From: Lophium mytilinum
Taxonomy: Eukaryota; Ascomycota; Dothideomycetes; Mytilinidiales; Mytilinidiaceae
Direction: 5' to 3'
Length of the DNA stretch: 64,000 nt
Assembly (NCBI GenBank): GCA_010093605.1
Contig: MU004190.1
Coordinates: 1,377,125 to 1,441,124, forward strand
The translations under genes were made by a program, and so were the position numbers. This document shows, one piece after another, positions 53,988 through 63,568 of this stretch. Each line of letters begins with the position of its first letter. Position 1 is the first letter of the stretch. The notes under the pieces were generated by a model, which did no database searches, was not told where the DNA came from, and saw nothing but the letters and a program-made list of their open reading frames with translations.

Positions 53988-55016
53988 ATGGCCAAGAAAA
54001 AGACCTCGTCGACCTCCACCAACACCCCTACCACCATGTCAGCCCGCAAGCGGCGCAGCAGTACATCCACAGTGGCGGCAGACTCCCCCACGCCTGCGAC
54101 GAATAGTGGTTCAGGTCGCTCTCGCAAGGGATCCATCTTCTCTTCTGGCGCCAGTCACTCCTTGTCCACCATCGCATCGTTCAATACTCCACGAGTAGAA
54201 GGCCCCATTATCCCTGTGGATAGCCAAGACAGCCACATCACCCGATCTGGAACAGCATACACTCATGGAGCTCGTGTCAGGAGCTCTTCAGTCGCCACTA
54301 CTCCACTCGGAAGTTCTCCCATCATCGACAAGGAGTCTCTCGGGGCTTCGAATGAGCTCCGTTTCGACATCCCGTCCGGCTTGGAGCGTGAGCGTCAGGA
54401 TGTTAGCTTTGAGCTTAAGCGTCAGGAACTCCAGACTCCGTGGCATAGTCCAGGTATAGTAGAAACTCTTCATCTAATTAACCTCGGCAACTCAACTGAC
54501 TGTGTTATCCTCCCAGACCACAGCCGAGTTCGCAAGACGAACGCCAACACGAGTGCCAACATACAGACCCCTAGCAATTCTGCTGCATATTCGAATACCG
54601 CAACGAACGGCATGTTGTCAGTGGCCAGTACACCCATCGCTGTTGCGAACGCCACAACGAACGGAGATGTGCCCGGACCCAGCGCTGCCCCCAAATGGAG
54701 ATTGAGAGCTGCTGTGCGCGAAGCACTCCACGAGGCTCCTAGGAATCCTTTCGTCCCTATTGCGCTAGTTCTAAGCTTCTTTGCCCTTCTACTCATCCTC
54801 TGGGCCGGGCTTTGGTCCATCGTCTGGACCGTGTTCACTATCTGTGACATGCTTGACTTCGGCTTTCCGAAGAAAATCATAGGGAGGCTAGGAGACTCCA
54901 TCATGAGGCTGAGCTATGCTTACTACCACGGTTCTGACGGCCATGATCAGATCATTCCGAAGATGCATGCTGACAAGTATCCCACGAAGGAGGGCTCTTG
55001 GAGCTGGACCTCTTAA
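53988..55016 (+). CDS. Ser/Thr-rich single-pass membrane protein
   Basis: 321 residues from two exons (53988-54453, 54517-55016; the 63-nt intron is in frame). The start ATG has an A at -3 and G at +4. The N-terminal ~240 residues are disordered, Ser/Thr/Asn-rich and basic at the start (MAKKKTSSTSTNTPTTM, KRRSSTS). A strong hydrophobic stretch FVPIALVLSFFALLLILWAG then LWSIVWTVFTIC lies about 90 residues from the end, followed by GRLGDSIMRLSYAYYHGSDG. The start and the C-terminal RLGDSIMRLSYAYYHGS weakly resemble the three small genes at 55.7, 58.8 and 62.4 kb. No known family. It may be tail-anchored to ER or nuclear envelope. Confidence 0.65.
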   Translation: MAKKKTSSTSTNTPTTMSARKRRSSTSTVAADSPTPATNSGSGRSRKGSIFSSGASHSLSTIASFNTPRVEGPIIPVDSQDSHITRSGTAYTHGARVRSSSVATTPLGSSPIIDKESLGASNELRFDIPSGLERERQDVSFELKRQELQTPWHSPGIVETLHLINLGNSTDCVILPDHSRVRKTNANTSANIQTPSNSAAYSNTATNGMLSVASTPIAVANATTNGDVPGPSAAPKWRLRAAVREALHEAPRNPFVPIALVLSFFALLLILWAGLWSIVWTVFTICDMLDFGFPKKIIGRLGDSIMRLSYAYYHGSDGHDQIIPKMHADKYPTKEGSWSWTS

Positions 55017-55708
55017 GCGGACACGGGAGCTCTGGCTGCTGTATGAGTCTTGTGGTGCCAAGGAATGTTACGGTAGCAGATGGGAAGGTTAGTGTTTCAT
55101 GATATCGGGGTTTTGCTTTTCAAGGGCGGCGTCAATACAGTTCTAGACAATCAGCCAGGAGCCATGATCTTGCTATAGGACTGTACTACCAGGGGCTTAG
55201 CATTCAGAGTGTTGCCCAACTAGTATGCATATTTCATCTTGGGTCACTCGGCGTGGGACCTTTCCTGGCGTGCTGCTTCTGTAGACAAAGAAGGCTTACA
55301 ATGCTGCTCAGCAGGAACACTTTCTATCAGATTAATTTGTGACAAAGCTCAGGTATCTTCATTGATCTGGTTCAAGGTGTGGTTGTTTGCGTTGAATGAA
55401 AGAGGTACGTGCTGAGATTAACAAACACCCTCTTTCTACCATCTTCTAGTACATCAGTCTCCTTCATTAAACACGGCTTCTCGTCTTCACCCCGTTACCT
55501 CTTCTTCATAACTTGAACCCGTGCAACCTCAATAGCAACTGCTCAACGTTTTTTGAAAGGCATATTGAAGGATCAAGACGAACGCTCGACAACTTCTTGC
55601 TTTGGGATAGGATGGTATTGAGACTACCCCAGTACCTCCAACAGAGTCAAAAGCCAGTTCAACAGCCAGCCATCCTCTGACAGATACTAATGTTGCAAGT
55701 CGATCATC
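55017..55708. other. Intergenic region
   Basis: 3' flank of the Ser/Thr-rich gene and upstream of the 134-residue gene. No gene or repeat recognised. Confidence 0.35.
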
Positions 55709-56113
55709 ATGCCCACCTCCGCAAACTCCACAGCGATCTCCACTCGGCCATCTATACCCTTCCTTGTCCAAGTTCAACATTACATTGCCACCCACGCCTT
55801 GCTATTGCTCGCGGTTGCCTATATCCTCGGCCGCTACAACGCCGTGACCCATCTCTTTCGCGCCGCCTATCGAACTCTCAAGTTCGTCCTTATCTCCATC
55901 GACCGACGACCTCTGCTCCTTGGGCTCACTCCGGTAGTGATCATCTGGCTCTACTTCAATCTGCAAGATCGGGATTGCGTGCCCTTGTGGCGAAGCGATA
56001 GAGCATGGCTGACAGAGGTGCGACACGCTCTTTGGATAATGAGGGAGTGCTTTTATGGAGGGTGGGCGTGCGAGAGGAAGCGCTACAGGGAAGAGTGTGG
56101 TTGGTTGGGGTAG
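55709..56113 (+). CDS. Small membrane protein with the shared C-terminal module, member 1
   Basis: 134 residues, single exon. Two hydrophobic segments (ATHALLLLAVAYILG; LLLGLTPVVIIWLYFNL) lead into the tail QDRDCVPLWRSDRAWLTEVR and ALWIMRECFYGGW. The tail matches member 3 (LDRDEVPLYLSDRSWQAEVL then YSLARLRDDFHGGY) residue by residue over about 45 positions and member 2 more loosely. It lacks the basic Ser/Thr N-terminus of the others. No known domain. Probably a small membrane protein with the W-rich tail on one side of the membrane. The ATG at 55709 has a CATC leader. Confidence 0.65.
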   Translation: MPTSANSTAISTRPSIPFLVQVQHYIATHALLLLAVAYILGRYNAVTHLFRAAYRTLKFVLISIDRRPLLLGLTPVVIIWLYFNLQDRDCVPLWRSDRAWLTEVRHALWIMRECFYGGWACERKRYREECGWLG

Positions 56114-56277
56114 TGAGTGGTAGAAGGCAATTTTGGGAGTGGAGGGCCGGCGGATGGGTTTCGGAGTGATTCGATGCGGGTTATCATGATGGTACGAGAG
56201 AAATAAATAGTCGAGACGTCGGTAGCGATCTGAATTTGCAGTCTAGAACCCTAGGCGTAAGGTCAAGCTTATCGTGG

Positions 56278-57405
56278 TTAGTGTATTGATTGAAACAGAA
56301 TCAAAGATATCTTACGATTTGTCGATCTGACGTGTCTCCAGGACCCGCGCGCGAACGCAGTGCCAGGCCATTCAGCTTCGGTGCAGACGACTTCCAGCCA
56401 TTCTTCGTCCGTCGGCGCCGAGGCTGTGAAGAACTGTCCGACCTCCAGAAAAACGGTTTCGTGTTTTATGTTCGGGTAGTAAGTCCTATTTATAATGAAG
56501 GCGCAATCGCACTCCGAGGCTACGCAGGACACAAACACTCCTGTCTGGAAATTTTGCTGGGAGCGCATATGTCCAGGACAGTGAAACGGATTATGGCCTT
56601 CAGTAGGATACCACCTCTCGGTGCCGCGTGCATGGGCGGTGTTCCAAGTGTCCCATGACGAGCTCCAAGGCCTGTCGTATCGAGTGCGGTCCCGTTCCAG
56701 GAGTGCTTGTAAATCCTGTAAGACAGCGACGTCGCTAGTTCTAGTCCGTGCGTGCGAGCAAAGCGGCACATCCAACCATCTCAGAGCTGCTATGAGCCTT
56801 GATATGAAACCAGGAATGACAGGATCAAGAGAGTCATACATAAGCAGAAACGACTGACGGTGACAGTAATCCTTTCGATCGCCTAAAGGGTCACCCCAGA
56901 GGAAGCACTGCTCATTTTCTGGGCAAGACGAATCAGGGTGATCCTCATGATGACAAGATATGAAATCGTATTTTGTGACGGCTGCGTTTAGCTCCGCGAG
57001 TGTAAAGCTCTGGTGTTCACACAAGCGGAACTTCTTCTCCATCCCAAGACAGCGGCGTTCAAGGGGGACAGATGCTCGTTGTTGTGGCGAAAACACTTTG
57101 GCCGAGTGTCGATTTCCACACGCGCTACACCATATCCGATGGGAGGCCAGAGATATTCGGCTCTCTGGTGTCGATGGCAGAAGCTTTCTCTCCAATCTCG
57201 ATATCTCTGGGTCAAACTCGTTCAAGGGGAAGAAAGCCAAAGGAAAATCTCGTCGTAGCTTCCTGCATGTCTGTACAACCGCGAGTGCAGAGACCGGCGA
57301 AAGATGGCCGCCGATCATGCAGAGGGCTTCAACGGGTAGTTGGAGAATATGGCTCCGGGTTGCGTTGTGACGGCTCGCGAGTTCTCGTCTCGGGTTAGTA
57401 TCCAT
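56278..57405 (-). CDS. F-box-like protein
   Basis: 375 residues, single exon. Residues ~19-60 are F-box-like (HILQLPVEALCMIGGHLSPV then SALAVVQTCRKLRRDFP), suggesting a substrate receptor for an SCF ubiquitin ligase. A following Cys-rich region (IWCSACGNRHSAKVFS; CHHEDHPDSSC; FHCPGHMRSQ) is common in fungal F-box proteins of this style and may bind zinc. No repeats of the WD or LRR type. The start ATG at 57405 opens MDTNPRRELASRH. It lies tail-to-tail with member 1 (about 164-bp gap). Confidence 0.75.
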   Translation of the reverse strand: MDTNPRRELASRHNATRSHILQLPVEALCMIGGHLSPVSALAVVQTCRKLRRDFPLAFFPLNEFDPEISRLERKLLPSTPESRISLASHRIWCSACGNRHSAKVFSPQQRASVPLERRCLGMEKKFRLCEHQSFTLAELNAAVTKYDFISCHHEDHPDSSCPENEQCFLWGDPLGDRKDYCHRQSFLLMYDSLDPVIPGFISRLIAALRWLDVPLCSHARTRTSDVAVLQDLQALLERDRTRYDRPWSSSWDTWNTAHARGTERWYPTEGHNPFHCPGHMRSQQNFQTGVFVSCVASECDCAFIINRTYYPNIKHETVFLEVGQFFTASAPTDEEWLEVVCTEAEWPGTAFARGSWRHVRSTNRKISLILFQSIH

Positions 57406-58592
57406 GATGCTGGCTTGCAGTGCTCTTGAAAATCCGAAGCGCGGGAGTGTACCACCGAATGGCCAATTTGATAGCGGTCGGGGTAGTAGTTGCAGGAGCT
57501 GTGGCTATCGACGTAAAAGACCTGACGCGGGGAGTTTCTCGGCAAGGATGGAAGTATGTTCGACGAGATGGAGGCTGAAATTATGTGTTCGTGCTTTTAC
57601 CTCGCGGCAGGTTGTAAGTGCGGCCGACATGATTCTTACAAATGACAGGTGGCAGGAATATAATAAAGGGTACGAAGAGTGCGAGTAAACTGTCTGGTTG
57701 ACCCATAACTTGAAATATGGGTGAGTCTTCTCATCCATGGTTGCGGCCGTTGGGTTAAAAAACGAAAAGGGATACTGGCCAAGCCACACAACCAATGACA
57801 GATCGTAGGCGACATTTCAGGCAACGTTTCTTAAGAAATTTGACTTCGAATCTGAAAGTCAATCCGCAGATTTTGCACGTGATAGAACATGAGTCAAACT
57901 TCAATAATTTTCCTCTGCTAGAACAGAGATTGCCTTCTCCGTGGAAGCAAACACCAAACCAAGGCAAACCCTTCATTTTCAAAGTACTTTAGAATGCCGT
58001 TGGGCTCTGTGGAGATGCGTCGTATTTATATCTGTTGGACAACTCATCTACTTTCTACCCACTCTGGAATCTTTGAGAAAAATGTTCCGATCTTGGATGC
58101 ATCATTTTTTGACTATCAAAGAGCCGAACGACTAATCATTACACTAATAACGTCCTACTAGCAACAAGATGAAAAACACCGAGGGTGACGAGTATACACG
58201 TACCGTAGCTTCTAGATTGCAGTGTAGCTCTCAAATTTCCTATTTACGACGGTCTTGATCATTCAATCGCCCAAGAAGTAGTGCCTTGTCGTCCAAAGGT
58301 AATGTAATTAACAACCCCATTACAGTCCACCGTTCTAGCAGCGGAGGGACTCGGGAATTGTTCTTTGACCTTTCGTTGTTTCGTATGTTCTAGCGAATGA
58401 CAAGAGAAAACATCCACGTGTTTTATTCTCAGCCCCATGAACTTTCTGTATTATGCATGAGTTTGGATGCCATTTCCCTGGTCTCGGAGACAAGACGCGG
58501 CTGGAATGGGACAGCCGTTTCCGCCAATTCACGGTAAACTAGCTCTGGGTGGAACTTATACCATTCACCATCGGATCCACTACGACTCTCCT
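57406..58592. other. Intergenic region
   Basis: Divergent upstream regions of the F-box gene and member 2. No supported gene, RNA or repeat; mostly AT-richer than neighbours. Confidence 0.4.
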
Positions 58593-58598
58593 TATAAA
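58593..58598 (+). promoter_or_regulatory. TATA box of member 2
   Basis: TATAAA lies 158 bp upstream of the ATG at 58751 with a C/A-rich leader. Member 3 has TATAAAT 159 bp upstream of its start. Confidence 0.55.
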
Positions 58599-58750
58599 GT
58601 GCTCCTAAATCAAGGACAGCGCCTCATTCAATATCATTCCCCAGCCACCGCCCATCCCGATAAACCCACACCTATGGCAACATCGTCCTCGTCACCACTT
58701 CCGACTACTTGATTCTATCAACATAGACGACTAAGCTAGTCTCTATAACC

Positions 58751-59587
58751 ATGGGTACCAACAAGCGTAAACGATCCACGTCGAATCCAGCACCGAAAGG
58801 GAAAAACGCTAGACGCGTATCATCGTCAACGCTCTCTCACGCTGAGCATCCCGACGAGGCGACGGCTCAAGCAGCTGCTGCACCGCTGGCCAAAAAAAAG
58901 CGAAACGGGCCCGTTGCTACATCGTGTAGAAGCTGCATCAAAGCCAGATGTCGCTGCACCCGCGAATACCCAACCTGCAATCGCTGCACGACCAAACATC
59001 TCGACTGCCACTACGACGGCATAACCCCTAGCCACGCCCCGCAAGCTAGGAGTCTAGATATGCATGCTCAACTGGAGCTGAGAGCAGAACCCCTGGCTCC
59101 GGGCCCTAGCCAACGTGGATCAAGGGCGGCAGAGGCATCAACCAGCGGAAGTGGCAGCACCGCAAACACTACGAATGGTCAAGCCCCAGCCAGCAATGTA
59201 GAAGGGTCCCGGAACCACATAATGCAACAAATGGAGGTAGCAAATGAAACTGGAGCGACGGAGGCTGCCGATCGAATCCTGGCCAACATTCAGGTCATCG
59301 ATGATACCACGGCGGACAACGCTACAATACATGAGGCACCTACCGCTTTGGTCCCCCAAATGCGGCAGCACGTTGCTCTTGAAAATGTTGGTGCTCTCGA
59401 GATGGTCTGCGAGCTGCTCTGGCGGCTTCCCCGTAGTATGATCGTTACTCCGGCTGCCCTAGGCTGGGTCTTCTTTCTGCTAGAGCACAATGGCGTACAA
59501 GTGACCGCGGTTGAAAGACAGATCATTGAAAGAGTCGGTTTCACTATGGGAGGCCTCCTCGACGCGTTCTTCCGCCATGGCTGGTAG
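58751..59587 (+). CDS. Zn2Cys6 protein with the shared C-terminal module, member 2
   Basis: 278 residues, single exon. A basic Ser/Thr start (MGTNKRKRSTSNPAPKGKN) precedes a canonical binuclear zinc cluster at ~58-85: C-x2-C-x6-C-x6-C-x2-C-x6-C (SCRSCIKARCRC; TCNRCTTKHLDC), the Gal4-type DNA-binding domain. The middle is disordered (Thr/Ser/Ala-rich). The C-terminal ~50 residues (MIVTPAALGWVFFLLEHNGV then ERQIIERVGF and LLDAFFRHGW) follow the same plan as members 1 and 3: hydrophobic helix, charged turn, amphipathic helix, G/H-G-W at the end. There is no fungal-specific transcription-factor middle domain. It may be a DNA-binding protein tethered to a membrane or partner by the module. Confidence 0.7.
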   Translation: MGTNKRKRSTSNPAPKGKNARRVSSSTLSHAEHPDEATAQAAAAPLAKKKRNGPVATSCRSCIKARCRCTREYPTCNRCTTKHLDCHYDGITPSHAPQARSLDMHAQLELRAEPLAPGPSQRGSRAAEASTSGSGSTANTTNGQAPASNVEGSRNHIMQQMEVANETGATEAADRILANIQVIDDTTADNATIHEAPTALVPQMRQHVALENVGALEMVCELLWRLPRSMIVTPAALGWVFFLLEHNGVQVTAVERQIIERVGFTMGGLLDAFFRHGW

Positions 59588-60727
59588 AGATCTACTACGA
59601 TCGTACACTACGAGGAGGAAGACTTGGTATGACGATCCACACGAACTGCTTTGCTTTGTCGTCCCTCCTTTACTGAGTTTGTAATAGGTTGAATAGCTGC
59701 GTTTACGAAGCTCTTTACCGAAAGATTAGATTGAGATCCCTAGTCTTTGTGAAAAGAGTCCTTATGTGCTTCGAGAATGAGACATACCGGGATATCATAC
59801 TGATAGTTCAAATTACTGCAGACTCAAGGAACGGCGTCTAAAGAGGTTCCGACTATCGAGGTGCTTCTTACTTATTCAATGAGATTCAATCTTCTGATCC
59901 AATAGTGATGGTTTACCGTGACTATATGCTTTGACGCAGCTCACTAAAGGTGAAGAGACTCGGTGGGAGTTGCACTGGTACAGTACAATGATCTGCGAGT
60001 ATCGTGACGCACACCTTTCGTGATATATCTGCTTGCACATTTACGGTATTCCTGGCTCATGCTCCATCCACGCAGGCGGGCGTGAGGTTATGTATCACGT
60101 GATGATACCTCGGAGGAGGATAGGTAGACGATATGTATGAACCCAGCTAAACGTTTTCCATGGTGCTGCACGCCCGTACGGGTCTAGCTATCCTAGATGA
60201 TTAGAGTTGGTCTGAGGCATCCCAATAGCTTACATCACGTGCAATTGTCTCCGAGTTTCCACCGAATTTTGAGGTCTGCCGATATCCTAGCGCAGCATGC
60301 CGTCCCGGACATCCCTAGACGGCATCGTTCGGCGTCAAAGATCGATCTTACCAAGCTGCTTGAAGAGGCTTAGGACGTGTTCAACTGCGGAAGGTCCAAC
60401 CTGCTGTTAGAATTCTGAGCTTTCGGATAACTACCCTTACTGGGTTACGTCAAGTCCCTCGAATCGTGGTCCTTTTGTTGGTGTGAGCCGCTCAATGTCG
60501 TCTAACCCGCGTTGCACAAGCGGCCCAGTATAAGAGTCACTTTTAAGCGAGGACCTCATAGAGGTCAGGTGCATCCATCTTTTCTACTGCCATCTTCCTT
60601 CTTCAAAACAATTTGAAAGCTTCATTCCTTTAATTAAGAAAAAATTCCAGCTTTTCGCAAGTTTCAGAATCGTCATACTCTATTGAATCATTGCGTTGTG
60701 CACACATCGCAATTACGACCTTCAACT
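59588..60727. other. Intergenic region, promoter of the M20 gene
   Basis: No gene supported. TATAAGAG at 60529 lies about 200 bp before the next ATG, and a C/T-rich leader follows. GATCTCGAT and similar words are not repeated. Confidence 0.4.
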
Positions 60728-62080
60728 ATGAATCCAAATCGTCGAGTTACCAGCTCTCTAACCGATCTGCTTCTCGCCGCACCTATAGACACGAAGAAAT
60801 ACGAGGCCCTTTACAAGCACTTCCATGAACACCCCGAGCTCTCGAATCTCGAGGCTGAAACTGCCAAAACGATTGCAGCCGAACTATCGCGTCTCCAGGC
60901 TTTCGACATAACTACCAACATCGGCGGCCATGGCCTCGTCGGCGTGCTCAAAAATGGCCCAGGCAAAACTATTCTTCTACGCGCCGACATGGACGCCCTC
61001 CCAATCTTGGAGGCAACCGGCCTTCCGTACTCCAGCAAAGTCACCATGCTCGACGTCGAGGGCGTCATGCGGCCGGTGATGCACGCGTGCGGCCACGACA
61101 TGCACATGACGTGTCTCCTCGCTGCAGCTGAAACGCTACTTAAGCTTAAAGAAAAGTGGAGCGGTACGTTGATTGTATTATTCCAACCTGCAGAGGAGCG
61201 TGGTAGTGGAGCGAAGGCGATGGTAGATGATGGCCTGTATGGAAAGCACAAGATCCCCGTGCCTGACTTCCTACTCGGTCAGCACGTGATGGCGATGCGG
61301 GCAGGAAGTGTGGGATCGAAACTAGGGACGATTATGGCCGGGGCGGACAGCATGAAGATTACCATGTTTGGAGTTGGTGGTCATGGATCCCAGGTAAGTG
61401 GATACTACACAGTATCAATAGCATCCAAGAACTGACATATACAGCCACATCGAACGATTGACCCCGCTGTCATGGCTGCTCACGTAGTAGTACGCCTCCA
61501 GACTGTTATCAGCCGAGAGATCAATCCAAGTGATGTCTCCGTTCTGACCGTCGGAAGCTTGCAAGCCGGGCAGACGGAGAATATTATCGCAGACTCGGCA
61601 GAAATTGGCATCGACATACGCAGCGTGCGACCGGAAACGCGCGAGAAAGTTCTGGCCTCCATCCAGCGAATCGTCAAAGCTGAATGTGAAGCAAGCGGTT
61701 CGACAGTCGCACCCGTGTTCAAAATGACGCGGCATCTTCCAACCACGGTGAACGACGAGCCGATGATGAAAACGCTAGAGAAAAGCTTCAGTGAGCATTT
61801 TGGAGACGACTTTGATGCAAACATACCGACGACTACCATTGCGGAAGACTTCTCGATCCTCGCAACATCGCAAGGTCGGCCTTGTGCGTTTTGGCATTGG
61901 GGAGGAATCGAACACGGGCTGTGGGATCAGTCGCTGAAGGAGGGCAAAATTGATGAGATTCCCGCCAATCATACAGCGAGGTTCGCGCCGGTGATCCAAC
62001 CTACGATGCGAACGGGTATTCATGCTCTCTGTGTTGCTGCTCTTGCTTTCTTTGGCAAGAAGTCGCAACATAGATTGTAA
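60728..62080 (+). CDS. M20D family amidohydrolase (IAA-amino-acid hydrolase / hippurate hydrolase-like)
   Basis: 433 residues from two exons (60728-61393, 61445-62080). Hydrolyses amide bonds of N-acyl amino acids with one or two metal ions. Metal-binding motifs: RADMDALPI, HACGHDMHMTC, FQPAEERGSG, and late GGIEHG. The dimerisation-domain signature GVGGHGSQPHRTIDP is formed across the intron. Fungal relatives are annotated as IAA-amino-acid hydrolases or carboxypeptidases; the natural substrate cannot be fixed. No signal peptide, so cytosolic. An ATG at 60728 is chosen because the frame upstream has no ATG. Adjacent genes belong to the small-module family and show no pathway link. Confidence 0.92.
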
Positions 62081-62273
62081 CTAGCGAATCTTTTCATTAC
62101 GTTTGCCAATAGAGACACTGTATACGTTCAGAACTGAAGCTGCAAAGATCTGAAAACTTATGAAGATACAGTCAGAAAACCACCAGAACGAAGCATAGTA
62201 TATGTACGAAGTATCACTCATCATTCACCATGCACAGCAGCCATATCCACCTCTACTAACGGCACTCCTTGTT

Positions 62274-62280
62274 TATAAAT
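62274..62280 (+). promoter_or_regulatory. TATA box of member 3
   Basis: TATAAAT lies 159 bp before the ATG at 62433. It argues that the longer open frame from 62202 is mostly leader, not protein. Confidence 0.55.
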
Positions 62281-62432
62281 CCTCAGGTAGCATCCAGGGA
62301 TTTTTCTTCTTTCTTCTTCATCTACCTCCAAGAACACCATCAAAACCTAACCAACCACACTCACACCCACCACCTGCCAATTCCGAACCCCATTACCACA
62401 TCGAGACATTTGAGCACTGGGTTCCAACGAAA

Positions 62433-63098
62433 ATGCCGCCAAAAAAATCTACGAAGCGAAAGGGGTCTACTCAAACAGCCTCTTCAACCACAGCCCCACG
62501 TACATCAACTCCAGCTACCAACGCAGCCATGGCCGAAGTAGCATCAAAGCCTACGACGTCCACCAATCAAAAAGCCGTGACAGCTTCAGCACAACATCCC
62601 TACCAAACGAGATCGACCGGCCTCGTACTCATGACCGCAGAGACAGGTAGCAACGTGGCTGCGGCTATCGAAGCCGGCTCTCGCCACCAAAGCGAGCTTC
62701 CTTTTGAAGGAGAAACGACCACCAACGCCGTGGTTCGACCCACCCTCAGAAACGCCAGGATCGCCGGATTAGTTCGCCATCTTGTTGGCATGCTGCCCTT
62801 TGCTACGGCATTTCCTCCAGCAAACGCGAAGGCTACGAGGGCTATCACCCACATACGCGATCAACTTTGCCAACTAACAATCGGTCAAGTCATTTCCGGA
62901 GGAGTCTTAGCTTGGGTAGCTTACTACCTGTACTACCACTTGCTAGATCGGGACGAGGTTCCACTTTACCTCTCCGATCGATCGTGGCAGGCAGAGGTTC
63001 TTTACTCCCTGGCGCGTCTTCGTGACGACTTTCATGGCGGTTACCACGAGCCGTTGATAGAAGAAGGCCCAAATGGGGAGGTTGGAAGGGGTCGTTGA
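62433..63098 (+). CDS. Ser/Thr-rich protein with the shared C-terminal module, member 3
   Basis: 221 residues, single exon; the open frame extends to an ATG at 62202, but a TATA box at 62274 and a C/A-rich leader favour 62433. The N-terminus is basic then Ser/Thr-rich (MPPKKSTKRKGSTQ). Near the C-terminus LTIGQVISGGVLAWVAYYLY is a membrane-type helix, followed by DRDEVPLYLSDRSWQAEVL and RLRDDFHGGY, then a short acidic tail. This module aligns to member 1 over ~45 residues with RD-x-VPL, SDR-x-W, EV and GG plus an aromatic. No known domain. Divergence from member 1 is large in the N-terminal part, so the module is the conserved unit. Confidence 0.65.
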   Translation: MPPKKSTKRKGSTQTASSTTAPRTSTPATNAAMAEVASKPTTSTNQKAVTASAQHPYQTRSTGLVLMTAETGSNVAAAIEAGSRHQSELPFEGETTTNAVVRPTLRNARIAGLVRHLVGMLPFATAFPPANAKATRAITHIRDQLCQLTIGQVISGGVLAWVAYYLYYHLLDRDEVPLYLSDRSWQAEVLYSLARLRDDFHGGYHEPLIEEGPNGEVGRGR

Positions 63099-63568
63099 GT
63101 ATGGATCGGCGCATGAGTTGTAGAGGTGGAGCGATGTGGCGGTCAGATACCTAGGTATCCTCCTGTTACAAGATATAGACATTAATAGGCTTGATGAGCT
63201 ATGAGTAGAGTGCTTCTAGCCGACCCAGGTACCCATCTCATAGAATGAAATCTGAATTTGATGAACTGCCTTTATATTGAAAAGTATCAATATGCAACCA
63301 TCCGCATAAGTGCAAACTCGGATAATTGCTAAACCGAGTGCCAACCAGTGTATTGCCCCGTGCTTCCACCACATTCCAGCGTGTTCTTGTCGTGTCTGAA
63401 GACAAAGGCCAAGCAGGTGGAACAGCCCCATTCACCATATGCTGACTTACCAGTCATTAGCGCACTTACTCGCCAACCACACCACTCCTGACTTCTCTTT
63501 ACAACTTCCACCTGTACCTCTAACCCGCCACCTCGTCAACCTCTCCAACCGTGCTTGCCACCCACCAA
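63099..63568. other. Intergenic region
   Basis: 3' flank of member 3 and leader of the last gene. The leader is C/A-rich over its last 100 bp. A shifted plus-strand open frame across 63439-63735 only mirrors the coding start of the next gene. Confidence 0.4.

Noticed and set aside
62202-62432. N-terminal extension of member 3 from the ATG at 62202
   Set aside because: A TATA box at 62274 lies inside it and the peptide is leader-like (C/A-rich), so the start at 62433 is preferred.
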